From an uncultured Clostridia bacterium (lineage in GTDB: Bacteria; Bacillota; Clostridia; TANB77; CAG-508): a DNA stretch of 51,554 nt. The stretch covers positions 1 through 51,554 of the forward strand of contig CALXPP010000011.1 in NCBI GenBank assembly GCA_944390345.1. Direction: 5' to 3'. Below the pieces are notes generated by a model. The model was not told where the DNA came from, did no database searches, and saw nothing but the letters and a program-made list of their open reading frames with translations. Positions 18,041 to 25,659 of this stretch are shown piece by piece. The translations under genes were made by a program, and so were the position numbers. Positions within the stretch are counted from its first letter, which is position 1. Every line of letters begins with the position of its first letter.

Positions 18041-18715
18041 TCATCTCCTAGTTTCTATACTAATATAGTTTCCGTCTCCAATAATAATGTGATCTAAAAG
18101 CTCTATTTTAAATAATTTAGCACATTCTTTTACTTTTTCGTTCATCTGTATATCTTGTTTGCTCGGAGTAGCATCACCACTTGGATGATTATGTACTAAA
18201 ATCATTTTTGGTGCTTCCATTTTTATTATTTCCGAAAAAATTTGTTTTGGATCAACTAAAACAGAATTAACATTCCCTGTTGATATTGTTTTAATTTTTA
18301 ATATATTATTTTTTGTATTTAAAATAATAAGCTTCAAAATTTCTTTTTTTTCAAATTTCATATCTTCAACTATATTAATTATATCTCTTGAAGATCTAAT
18401 TTTTAGTTTTTCTAAACTGAAAGGTTTATTAAATCTTTTTGCTATTTCACCTATGGCTTTTAATTTTATAGATTTGACTCTTCCTATTCCTCTTATTTTT
18501 CTTAATTCATCTAAACTTACTTCTTGCAAAAATCTAAAACTTCCTATAGTATTAAATTTATTTAGTAGTATTCTTGATACTTCTAGTGAAGTAAATTCTT
18601 TTGTTCCGGTACTTAGTATTATTGCCATTAATTCTTCTGAGCTCAAAGCTTCTGCACCATATATTTCTAATTTTTCATAAGGTTTTTCTATTAATTGCTC
18701 TTTTTTTAAATTCAA
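18041..18715 (-). CDS. radC: RadC family JAB-domain protein
   Basis: This 224-residue protein has an N-terminal helix-hairpin-helix region (LRKIRGIGRVKSIKLKAIGE, about 68-87) and a C-terminal MPN/JAB domain with the metalloprotease-like motif HNHPSGDATPSKQD (about 172-185). The family is called RadC/YsxA, but its role is not settled; a DNA-repair role is doubtful. Position between DUF4321 and mreB is typical of Clostridia. Ends ETRR with the mreB SD embedded in the last codons. Confidence 0.9.
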   Translation of the reverse strand: MNLKKEQLIEKPYEKLEIYGAEALSSEELMAIILSTGTKEFTSLEVSRILLNKFNTIGSFRFLQEVSLDELRKIRGIGRVKSIKLKAIGEIAKRFNKPFSLEKLKIRSSRDIINIVEDMKFEKKEILKLIILNTKNNILKIKTISTGNVNSVLVDPKQIFSEIIKMEAPKMILVHNHPSGDATPSKQDIQMNEKVKECAKLFKIELLDHIIIGDGNYISIETRR

Positions 18716-18745
18716 TATTTTTCCTTTCCGTTTATTTATGCCACC

Positions 18746-19003
18746 CTAAACTTTACGATATACAAATATTGAAATTGCAATTCCTATTATGCTTGCTACA
18801 TTTATCTTAAACATTAGACTAAAACTTATTTTCATAACACTTAAGTCTAAAGTAAAAGGTGATGACATTCCAAATTCTTGACCATAGCTAAGCCACCATA
18901 GCCAATCTATTTTTGATGCTAACTCTCCTAATAAACCTCCTATTACAATTCCTGATAAAATAAAAATTAATAATATCCATATATTTTTATCTTTTGTTGC
19001 CAT
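18746..19003 (-). CDS. DUF4321 family membrane protein
   Basis: This 85-residue protein has two membrane helices (about 8-28 and 60-82) around a Trp-rich middle (SKIDWLWWLSYGQEFGMSSP). DUF4321 proteins are small, of unknown function and regularly found immediately upstream of maf/radC/mreB in Clostridia, as here. It is first in the operon, 30 bp before radC, behind a near-consensus promoter. Confidence 0.8.
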   Translation of the reverse strand: MATKDKNIWILLIFILSGIVIGGLLGELASKIDWLWWLSYGQEFGMSSPFTLDLSVMKISFSLMFKINVASIIGIAISIFVYRKV

Positions 19004-19050
19004 ATTTTTTCCTCCATTTTTTCTTACGGAATTTTGATTTTGTCCTAATT

Positions 19051-19079
19051 ATTATATCTTGATAAAGCTTTTTTTTCAA
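19051..19079 (-). promoter_or_regulatory. Promoter of the DUF4321-radC-mre-PBP2-minC operon
   Basis: On the minus strand TTGAAA (19079-19074), 17-nt spacer, TATAAT (19056-19051), about 48 bp before the DUF4321 start. It fits a housekeeping sigma-A promoter and is the only strong one seen upstream of the seven-gene operon. Confidence 0.65.
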
Positions 19080-19150
19080 GTAAATATATAAAGTTTTTAG
19101 AAACTTTTTTATTATTTTGCATATAATTATTATATATCCATTTTTTGACA

Positions 19151-19178
19151 TTTACTTTCCATATCAAAATAGTATAAT
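19151..19178 (+). promoter_or_regulatory. Candidate promoter of mecA
   Basis: TTTACT (19151-19156), 16-nt spacer, TATAAT (19173-19178), 31 nt before the TTG start of mecA. A consensus TTGACA at 19145 lies 22 nt from this -10, which is too far to be the partner. Confidence 0.4.
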
Positions 19179-19208
19179 AAATATATATGTATCTTGGAGG
19201 TAATTTTT

Positions 19209-19823
19209 TTGAAACTAGAAAGATTAAATAAAGATAAAATAAGAATTATTTTTGATTATAAAGATTTAGCTGAAAATAATATAAATATTCACTCTTTTAT
19301 GTCTAACTCTATTGAAACTCAGAAATTATTTCTGCAAATTCTAGATAAGGCAGAAGAAATCTTAGGATTTGAAACAGAAGAATATGAATTAGAAGTAAAT
19401 ACTCTTGCTTTAAATAATGGAAATTTTATTTTAATTATAACTAGATTAAAAAACAGAAATAAAACTAATAAAAAAGTGATTGTACATACGAAAAGGAAAA
19501 CCAATTCTCTAGAACTCGATTTTTCTATTTATCATTTTAATACTTTTGAAGATTTCTTTGAATTTTGTTGCTTTTTAACAAAAAATGTCAATAATAACAT
19601 TTTGTTGGCTTTAGAAAATTGCAATTCCCTATATAAACATAATAATCAATATTTTTTATCTATTTCTACTAATAAATTAAGTCAAAGTCAAAAAGAATTT
19701 TTCTTTTCTACTATTGTAGAATTTGCAAACTTTGTATCTAATTCTCAGACTTTTCTTGCTAAACTCGAAGAAGGTACTATTTGCTTTTTAAAAAATAATG
19801 CAATAAAAAATTGTATAAAATAA
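19209..19823 (+). CDS. mecA: Adaptor protein MecA
   Basis: MecA delivers substrates to the ClpCP protease and in Bacillus controls ComK. The 204-residue protein has the N-terminal MecA domain (MKLERLNKDKIRIIFDYKDL and SNSIETQKLFLQILDKAEE) and a C-terminal domain (about 110-200, FEDFFEFC...EFANFVSNSQTFLAKLEE). The start is the TTG at 19209: the only SD, GGAGG, is 8 nt upstream of it and would lie inside the ORF if the TTG at 19194 were used. The region between the domains is Lys/Asn-rich and variable, as usual. Confidence 0.85.
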   Translation: MKLERLNKDKIRIIFDYKDLAENNINIHSFMSNSIETQKLFLQILDKAEEILGFETEEYELEVNTLALNNGNFILIITRLKNRNKTNKKVIVHTKRKTNSLELDFSIYHFNTFEDFFEFCCFLTKNVNNNILLALENCNSLYKHNNQYFLSISTNKLSQSQKEFFFSTIVEFANFVSNSQTFLAKLEEGTICFLKNNAIKNCIK

Positions 19824-19845
19824 AAGAAGTGAAATCACTTCTTTT
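19822..19845. terminator. Bidirectional terminator between mecA and the M23 peptidase gene
   Basis: Perfect 10-bp stem AAAAGAAGTG / CACTTCTTTT with a 4-nt loop; A-run on one side and T-run on the other, lying between two convergent stops. Confidence 0.8.
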
Positions 19846-19848
19846 TAA

Positions 19849-20838
19849 TTATCTATATAAATAATTTTGTGGATTTTTAGCAACTCCATTTACCCTAATT
19901 TCTAAATGCAAATGTGGTCCTGTTGAATTTCCTGTTGAGCCAACATATGCTATTACTTGCCCTTGTGAGACAGTTTCTCCTTTTGAGGCTACTAAACTAT
20001 TGCAATGTGCATAATAGGTTTCAACTCCATTTCCATGATCTATTACAACTAATTTACCTAAAGAGCCTTTCCAACCTGAATATATAACAGTTCCTCCTGC
20101 AGCAGCTTTTATTGGAGTTCCCTTTGAAGCTGCTATATCTAAACCTGTATGTACACTACTTCTAATACTACTTCTTGCTCCAAAACGAGAAGAAATTGTA
20201 CCATTTATTGGTTTTATCAAAGAAATACCCAAAGCTGTATTACTATAATCTACATTTGCAGAAGTATTTATTTTTTTATTTATAACTTTCTTTGGAGTTA
20301 CCTTTGGCTTTTCTACATACAAAGCTGCAACTGCTGTTTCTGTATCTGTAAATGTTTTTAACTCTGTATTATATTTTAAAGCATAAGTTATTTTATCTTT
20401 ATTATTGCTATTCTTTGCCTTTAAATCATTTAAAACCTTTTCTGCTTCCTCATAAGTTTGAACATAGTATTTTTCTTCGTTATTTTCTAGTATAGCATAA
20501 TATTTATAGTAAGGAACTCCTGAACTAATAACCTTTGAGAAAATTTCATCTGTGTTAGTTGTTATTCCTTTTTTTAGCAAACAAATTTTATATTCTGGTA
20601 AAGTATCTATTTCTACAAAAGCGATGACATTATTATCTCCTGTTTTTATATAGTCATTTATTTTGTTTTGCAATTTTCTTTTATCTTCTGTGTATCCTAT
20701 AAATTCACCATTTAAAGTAACACTGTATGTAGGCTTGTATATAAAGAATATTAAAAAGCCAATAATTGCTAAAGCAATCATTATAATTACAGCTAACTTT
20801 GTCCATAATTTTAAATGAATGATTACCTTTTTGAACAC
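19849..20838 (-). CDS. M23 family metallopeptidase (LytM-type cell wall hydrolase)
   Basis: This 329-residue protein has one N-terminal membrane helix (about 15-35), a middle domain of about 150 residues, and a C-terminal M23 endopeptidase domain with HTGLDIA (zinc His/Asp, about 228-234), YYAHC and GPHLHLEIR (HxH, about 306). It would cut peptidoglycan cross-bridges outside the membrane or activate amidases during growth or spore engulfment, as SpoIIQ-like M23 proteins do; the exact role is not determined. Start is GTG with SD AAAGGAG about 12 nt upstream. Confidence 0.85.
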   Translation of the reverse strand: MFKKVIIHLKLWTKLAVIIMIALAIIGFLIFFIYKPTYSVTLNGEFIGYTEDKRKLQNKINDYIKTGDNNVIAFVEIDTLPEYKICLLKKGITTNTDEIFSKVISSGVPYYKYYAILENNEEKYYVQTYEEAEKVLNDLKAKNSNNKDKITYALKYNTELKTFTDTETAVAALYVEKPKVTPKKVINKKINTSANVDYSNTALGISLIKPINGTISSRFGARSSIRSSVHTGLDIAASKGTPIKAAAGGTVIYSGWKGSLGKLVVIDHGNGVETYYAHCNSLVASKGETVSQGQVIAYVGSTGNSTGPHLHLEIRVNGVAKNPQNYLYR

Positions 20839-20997
20839 TATTAATTTACACTCCTTTACCTTTTTTCTTTTGCTTATTATATTCTATATATTTTCATTTT
20901 CAATATCAATTTGTAAAATTTGGCTTTTTCTCTAATTTAATTTTATTTTTCTCTCTTTTTCTTTGTTTTGTTAACAAAATCTTAAAATTTGATTTTT

Positions 20998-21029
20998 AAA
21001 AAATAGCAGTATACTTACTGCTATTTTTT
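20998..21029. terminator. Terminator after the CotF-like pair
   Basis: 14-bp stem AAAAAATAGCAGTA / TACTGCTATTTTTT with loop TACT, one base after the minus-strand stop at 21031. The 192-bp gap to the peptidase start holds nothing else I recognise. Confidence 0.8.
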
Positions 21030-21030
21030 A

Positions 21031-21276
21031 CTATTCAGAAAATTCATTTCTTACTTTATTAATTTCATCCTTAGTTGCTGTTTCTTCAGAAACACTATAT
21101 CCTTTTGATTCGGCTAGTTTTTCAATTTCATATTGAAAACTTTCATAGTTATTTCTTAAATTTTGTAATAATTGTCTAAGTTCCATATTCTTAGTTTCAA
21201 CAATACATGCTTCATATTCTTTTAGAAAATTACTGCTGTTTTCTAAAATATCGTTTACCATATCTTTTTCTTCCAC
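21031..21276 (-). CDS. Small spore coat (CotF-like) protein
   Basis: This 81-residue helical protein (MEEKDMVNDILENSSNFLKEYEACIVE...) resembles half of the ferritin-like CotF spore-coat family: VNDILENSSNFLKEYEACI and LRQLLQNLRNNYESFQYEIE are typical. Start is GTG with SD AGAGGTGAG at good spacing. It sits 10 bp after a related 62-residue gene, suggesting a split four-helix bundle made by two polypeptides. Role in spore coat is inferred from family. Confidence 0.55.
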   Translation of the reverse strand: MEEKDMVNDILENSSNFLKEYEACIVETKNMELRQLLQNLRNNYESFQYEIEKLAESKGYSVSEETATKDEINKVRNEFSE

Positions 21277-21286
21277 TTTCTCACCT

Positions 21287-21475
21287 CTACTTATTTAAAA
21301 ATGATATTAATTTTGTTTTAGTATTTAAGGCATCTTGAGCTGCCTTATTAAATACTTGTTTTATTTGAGGATCTACAGAATAGTCTGCATAATTATTTAA
21401 TTTTTTAAAAGCCGTATCCTCCATACAAATTAAATGTCTTATATTCTTTAGTTCTGTTTGCGTTAAATTTGCCAT
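21287..21475 (-). CDS. Small CotF-like protein (62 aa)
   Basis: Two predicted helices (LTQTELKNIRHLICMEDTAF and DPQIKQVFNKAAQDALNTKT) match the N-terminal half of the ferritin-like CotF/DUF family found in sporulating Firmicutes. It precedes the 81-residue partner by 10 bp with its own SD (GGAAGGAA). No metal ligands are obvious. Confidence 0.55.
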   Translation of the reverse strand: MANLTQTELKNIRHLICMEDTAFKKLNNYADYSVDPQIKQVFNKAAQDALNTKTKLISFLNK

Positions 21476-21537
21476 TTTAAAAATTCCTTCCTAACAACTT
21501 TTTTATCTATTATTTGTTTTTTTTATAAATTTATACA

Positions 21538-21572
21538 AAAAAATCTTAGTAATAAAATTACTAAGATTTTTT
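21538..21572. terminator. Strong terminator after the tyrosine kinase gene
   Basis: 15-bp perfect stem AAAAAATCTTAGTAA / TTACTAAGATTTTTT with a 5-nt loop, 15 bp after the minus-strand stop at 21587. Confidence 0.85.
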
Positions 21573-21586
21573 ATATTTTTTTATTC

Positions 21587-23497
21587 TTATCCTCTTCTTT
21601 TTCTGTAATCTTCTATAAACTTTCTTACTTTTTCATTATTTTCTCTTTGAATATCTGCTAAATTTTCTGTAATCGCTTTTACACTTTCTATTTCATCTCT
21701 TATTTCTTTACTCACATCTAAATCATTTCTTAGGTCTAACATTTGCTTCATACTGCTAATTTCTGATTTTATATCTGCTATATCTCTAGGATCTATTTTT
21801 TTATTTTCTATCATAGCCTGTATAAATAAGTTTTTAATATTTACTAACTCATTACTAATATTTTCTATCTTATATTCTAAATATTGATTTTGCTCATCTC
21901 GTGGAATATTTGCTAAGCTTCTTTCTTCCCATATATTATCTTCCTTTTCATAAGTTACTCTTCTCTCTCTAGTTTTTGGGTTTCTAGTAGCTTCCTCTAT
22001 AATTTCAGAAACAGTTTTTATTTGCTCTTGTTGTTCTATATCTTTCTTATCTCCATTTTTTGTATCATCATAATAGTAACTTTCTGTATAAGTACTCTTT
22101 GAAAATGGATATTTATTTAAAATAACTCCTGTTATTTTTCCACCTACATTCTCGAAACTTTTCTTTACCTTAGCTAGAGTTTCTGTTTTTGTATTTTTAT
22201 AAGAAGCAACTAATAATACTACATCAACAAATTTTGATATTGCAATACTATCAGATACAATTGCTGAAGGTGTTCCATCAATAATTACAATATCATACAT
22301 AGTGTCTAGTAATTCTAAAAGTTTAACTATTCTTGCAGGAGATAGTAGCTCTGCTGGATTTGAAGGTCTATCTCCTGAAGTAATTACATGTAAATTTGGA
22401 ATTCTTGTAGCCTTAATATATTTTGACATTTGAGATAATTCCAATCTTGCTCTTGTAGTCATATCTACTAAGCAATTTGATAAACCTTGTGAGTTAGATA
22501 CTTTAAATATTTTATTTTGTCTTCCTTTTCTCATATCAGCATCTACCAATATAACTCTTTTATTTGCTTTTGCAAACATTATCGCTAGATTTGATGAAAC
22601 ATAACTTTTTCCATCTTGAGAATTCGAACTTGATATTAAAATATTTCTAGTATCTCCTTCTCCTCTTGAAAAAGTAATATTAGTTCTTAAAGTTCTAAAA
22701 GCTTCAGTTATTGGAGATTTAGCATTTTCTAACACAATTAGCTCTGATTCTTTGCTTCTTTTACTCTTAGTAGGCTTATAATCCTTTTTTACTTCTTGAA
22801 GCATTTTAGTTTCACAATCTTTTTCATATAAAGGAACAACACCTATAACTTGTAATTTTAAGTTTTCAACATCTTCTACTTGTTTAATTGTAGTGTCTAA
22901 CATATATATTAGTAATATTACACCACCAGATAAAAATAAACCTAATACGAAGAATATTGCTAAATCTTTAACATGATGAACATTGTATGGAACCATCTCT
23001 AGTTCTGCTTCATCAATAATATTAACATTATCTATTTTATAAATTTCTTTTATTTGCTCTGAAAAAACTTTAGCAACTTCATTTGTTAAATCTCTAGCAA
23101 GCTCTGCATTTTCGTTTGAGACAGTTATTTTAAGCATTGCCGTAGTCTCTCCAGTTGTTACAGAAATAGCTTCTTTCAAGTCTTCTTCGCTCATATCTAG
23201 ACCTAAATTTTCTATAACTGTTTTTGATACTTTGTTACTAGTTATTATATTACTATAAGTATCTACTAAGCTTTTGTTCATTGTTATATCAGTTTGCGTA
23301 ATTGAATCTTGTCCATCTGATTCACCAGCAGTTTCAACTTTTGTTAAAACTATTGTAGTAGCAGATTGATATTTTGGCACTACAAAAAAATATGAATAAA
23401 CATATCCAATTATCATTGATATAACCATTATAGCTATTATAAGCCATTTTTTTTGCCATGCAGTTTTAGCAAATCTTTTTAAATCAAATTCTTCCAT
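21587..23497 (-). CDS. Wzz/BY-kinase fusion: polysaccharide co-polymerase with tyrosine kinase domain
   Basis: The 636-residue protein has a Wzz domain with two membrane helices (about 16-38 and 172-195) and a cytoplasmic BY-kinase domain: Walker A SSNSQDGKSYVSS (about 289), Walker A' ILVDADMRK (about 314), Walker B DIVIIDGTPS (about 404). A tyrosine cluster YTESYYYDD (about 466-476) is the usual autophosphorylation tail. Unlike the family norm, about 160 more residues follow, mostly coiled-coil (ENISNELVNIKNLFI..., EIRDEIESVKAITENLADIQ). The cognate phosphatase gene is 54 bp upstream. No glycosyltransferases adjoin, so the polysaccharide locus lies elsewhere or the pair acts as a global regulator. 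Confidence 0.85.
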   Translation of the reverse strand: MEEFDLKRFAKTAWQKKWLIIAIMVISMIIGYVYSYFFVVPKYQSATTIVLTKVETAGESDGQDSITQTDITMNKSLVDTYSNIITSNKVSKTVIENLGLDMSEEDLKEAISVTTGETTAMLKITVSNENAELARDLTNEVAKVFSEQIKEIYKIDNVNIIDEAELEMVPYNVHHVKDLAIFFVLGLFLSGGVILLIYMLDTTIKQVEDVENLKLQVIGVVPLYEKDCETKMLQEVKKDYKPTKSKRSKESELIVLENAKSPITEAFRTLRTNITFSRGEGDTRNILISSSNSQDGKSYVSSNLAIMFAKANKRVILVDADMRKGRQNKIFKVSNSQGLSNCLVDMTTRARLELSQMSKYIKATRIPNLHVITSGDRPSNPAELLSPARIVKLLELLDTMYDIVIIDGTPSAIVSDSIAISKFVDVVLLVASYKNTKTETLAKVKKSFENVGGKITGVILNKYPFSKSTYTESYYYDDTKNGDKKDIEQQEQIKTVSEIIEEATRNPKTRERRVTYEKEDNIWEERSLANIPRDEQNQYLEYKIENISNELVNIKNLFIQAMIENKKIDPRDIADIKSEISSMKQMLDLRNDLDVSKEIRDEIESVKAITENLADIQRENNEKVRKFIEDYRKRRG

Positions 23498-23551
23498 TAA
23501 TTACCACCCAGAATATTATACCTATAAATTTTTTTTAATTCAATAATAATT

Positions 23552-24256
23552 TTAAATATTTCTTAAAATATCTTTCGGAAGATTATATGTTAGGTCTTTG
23601 TAATAATCTTCTTTAACAAGTTTCTTTAACTTTTTTTCTATTTCCAAAAATCTTGCATATGTAGAATTTTTTCTATGAGTATCTGTTGAAAGCAAATCTA
23701 CTTTATGTTGTTTCAACAATTTTTTTAAAGTTTTTTCTGCTTTTCTTCCATATTTTCCTAATATGCTCTCATAGTTGCCTTGTAGTAAGATTCCCATATC
23801 TATAAATTCATCTAAGTAAGAAATATTGTCTTGAACATATTCATATCGTTCAGGATGAGCTAGAATTATTTTAGAATATGGCAAATCACTTATCAAATTT
23901 ATTGCACTTGTTAATCTTTGAAACATTGGAAGTTCTATTAATATGTACTCAGATTCTCCTAACATTGATGCTTTTTTGGCATCTATTAACTCTTCAATAT
24001 TTCTCGTTATAAAAATTTCATTTCCTAGTTCTAATTTTATATCTATATTTCTTTGTTCTAATTTATTTTGAAGTATGTTTAATTTTTCAAGATTTTCTTC
24101 CCTTGTATGTACATATTGAGGTTCTAAGTAATGAGGCGTGCAACATATAGTTGTAAATCCCGCTTCAAAAGCTTCTTTTGCCATTTCTATACTTTCTTCT
24201 AAAGAGCTAGAACCATCATCTGTTTCGTATAATATATGGCTATGTAAATCTATCAT
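23552..24256 (-). CDS. Tyrosine-protein phosphatase, CpsB/YwqE PHP type
   Basis: This 234-residue PHP-family metal-dependent phosphatase dephosphorylates BY-kinases. Motifs seen: DLHSHIL (residues 3-9), DDGSSSLEES, CCTPHYL, GNEIFI, LAHPERYEY and STDTHRK, which supply the three-metal site. It precedes the kinase gene by 54 bp. A long leader with a possible short ORF lies upstream. Confidence 0.9.
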   Translation of the reverse strand: MIDLHSHILYETDDGSSSLEESIEMAKEAFEAGFTTICCTPHYLEPQYVHTREENLEKLNILQNKLEQRNIDIKLELGNEIFITRNIEELIDAKKASMLGESEYILIELPMFQRLTSAINLISDLPYSKIILAHPERYEYVQDNISYLDEFIDMGILLQGNYESILGKYGRKAEKTLKKLLKQHKVDLLSTDTHRKNSTYARFLEIEKKLKKLVKEDYYKDLTYNLPKDILRNI

Positions 24257-24351
24257 TTTATCCTCCTTTTACTTTATAAAAATTTTTTATTATTATATCA
24301 GTTATAGTTAATAAAGGCAAATATATTAATTGTAAAATTATATTTTTAATA

Positions 24352-24441
24352 TTAAAGTAAAAAATTTATTATCCTTGCACTCCACTTGTTAACATTTTCA
24401 TATCTTGAAATCCTTGTCCATGAAATATTATTATTTTTCAT
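24352..24441 (-). CDS. Possible 29-aa leader ORF upstream of the phosphatase gene
   Basis: ATG to TAA encodes MKNNNISWTRISRYENVNK followed by WSARIINFLL, a basic peptide with two Trp. It lies 95 bp upstream of the phosphatase start and 27 bp downstream of the -10 box at 24468. No clear SD. The rest of the 417-bp gap 24257-24673 holds only the promoter, the tRNA terminator and A/T-rich DNA. Could be a leader peptide or chance. Confidence 0.25.
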   Translation of the reverse strand: MKNNNISWTRISRYENVNKWSARIINFLL

Positions 24442-24467
24442 TCAAACTTTCTCATTTACAGCTTTTT

Positions 24468-24494
24468 ATTATACAAAGTTTTTATATATGTCAA
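24468..24494 (-). promoter_or_regulatory. Candidate promoter for the phosphatase/kinase pair
   Basis: On the minus strand TTGACA (24494-24489) and TATAAT (24473-24468): both hexamers are perfect but the spacer is 15 nt, shorter than the optimum. It would give a leader of about 200 nt before 24256. Confidence 0.45.
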
Positions 24495-24591
24495 ATTGCA
24501 TAAGTAAGAGAACTACTTTATAAATTTAAAATATTACAAAGAATTAAAATACAAAACAGCATAGCATTCAAACTATACTGTAAAACTAAAA

Positions 24592-24627
24592 GAGTACTTT
24601 CAATAAATGCTTTTATTAAAAGTACTC
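24592..24627 (-). terminator. Terminator after tRNA-Lys(CTT)
   Basis: Stem GAGTACTTT / AAAGTACTC with an inner stem AATAAA / TTTATT; minus-strand read-out ends in TTTTAGTTTT. It lies about 47 nt downstream of the tRNA 3' end. Confidence 0.65.
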
Positions 24628-24673
24628 CTTCTAATTAATTTTTATTTATCTACTTATAAAAGCAGATTATTTA

Positions 24674-24749
24674 TGGTGCACCATAGAGGATTCGAACCTC
24701 CGACCATTTGATTAAGAGTCAACTGCTCTACCAACTGAGCTAATGGTGC
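24674..24749 (-). tRNA. tRNA-Lys(CTT)
   Basis: A 76-nt cloverleaf including encoded CCA. Acceptor GCACCAT pairs with ATGGTGC; anticodon loop CTCTTAA gives anticodon CTT; T-loop TTCGAAT. It reads AAG, complementing the TTT lysine tRNA in the cluster at 30.7 kb. Confidence 0.95.
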
Positions 24750-24764
24750 TTGTGAACATTTTTA

Positions 24765-24793
24765 ATTATAGTACATTCTAAGCCCTTTGTCAA
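24765..24793 (-). promoter_or_regulatory. Consensus promoter of tRNA-Lys(CTT)
   Basis: On the minus strand TTGACA (24793-24788), 17-nt spacer, TATAAT (24770-24765): a perfect sigma-A promoter 16 nt upstream of the tRNA. Confidence 0.85.
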
Positions 24794-24814
24794 TACAAAA
24801 AAATCTAATAATCT

Positions 24815-25615
24815 CTATTTTAACCAATTTATGTCAGTTACATAAATAAGTTCGCAAGCACCTGCACCAGTATCTTTTCTACTCAAACTGCTATTCCAAT
24901 AGTATTTATATCCATCACTTCTTTCGTAATGGGCATTTACTAAATAACCTGTAATTTTTATATAATCTCCTTCTCTAATTTTATTTATTAAACTTTCTAT
25001 TTCAGTATTGCTTGCAATTAAATGGTTATTAGAAACATGCTCTTGAAAATTACTTTCGCCCACAACATTTCTATACCAGACTCCATCTTCTACTCTCCAA
25101 TTTAAAAATCTATTTCCTGTAGCTTTCCATTCGATTTTATTGTTATATTCATCTTGAGCTAAAAAACCCCAAGTAAGACCAACATCTTTTGGAGATATTC
25201 TATTTTGCATAGTAAGTGGTACATAAGAAAATGTTTTTACTACTCTACCAACTATAATATATGAAGCTAAATAATCAATTTTTACATTTATCCCACTAAT
25301 TACTTTTGATGTACCACCTGTAGCTATTTCTTGTATAGGATCTTCTAGATTCCCTATGTCTGAGACTATATATCTGCTTTCATCTATATAGAAAAACTTA
25401 AAATAAATAAAAGTTATTACACAAATAATACCAATTAAAATTATTATTTTTTTCTTTTTACTAATTTTATTAAATTTATCTTTTATATTATGACAACTAT
25501 TGAAATCATACCTTAAATCTATCTTTTCTATTTGTCTATTATAAGTTTCTCTATCTATTTCTCCTCGTGTTAATAAATCTTCCCAGTATATTTTTTCTTT
25601 TTCATAATTGTTCAT
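24815..25615 (-). CDS. Uncharacterised single-pass membrane protein with conserved C-terminal domain
   Basis: The 266-residue protein has an N-terminal cytoplasmic part with a SHOCT-like helix (YWEDLLTRGEIDRETYNRQIEK), a membrane helix (about 55-73) and an extracytoplasmic domain of about 190 residues. The C-terminal segment GDYIKITGYLVNAHYER and SSLSRKDTGAGACELIYV matches, from memory, a motif shared by uncharacterised secreted proteins in many phyla. No catalytic residues are recognised. It lies between a VanW gene and tRNA-Lys. Function unknown. Confidence 0.6.
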   Translation of the reverse strand: MNNYEKEKIYWEDLLTRGEIDRETYNRQIEKIDLRYDFNSCHNIKDKFNKISKKKKIIILIGIICVITFIYFKFFYIDESRYIVSDIGNLEDPIQEIATGGTSKVISGINVKIDYLASYIIVGRVVKTFSYVPLTMQNRISPKDVGLTWGFLAQDEYNNKIEWKATGNRFLNWRVEDGVWYRNVVGESNFQEHVSNNHLIASNTEIESLINKIREGDYIKITGYLVNAHYERSDGYKYYWNSSLSRKDTGAGACELIYVTDINWLK

Positions 25616-25628
25616 ATTTTCTCCTTTT

Positions 25629-25659
25629 AATAAAAGCTATCTGTTTGATAGCTTTTATT
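25629..25659 (-). terminator. Hairpin overlapping the VanW gene stop codon
   Basis: 13-bp perfect stem AATAAAAGCTATC / GATAGCTTTTATT with a 5-nt loop; the last T of the VanW-gene stop region lies in the stem. Probably an intrinsic terminator, although the U-tract is partly in the stem. Confidence 0.6.

Noticed and set aside
24374..24437. Remnant of a gene in a second frame (GQGFQDMKMLTSGVQG)
   Set aside because: Open for only about 18 codons with no start; overlaps the 29-codon ORF in another frame.
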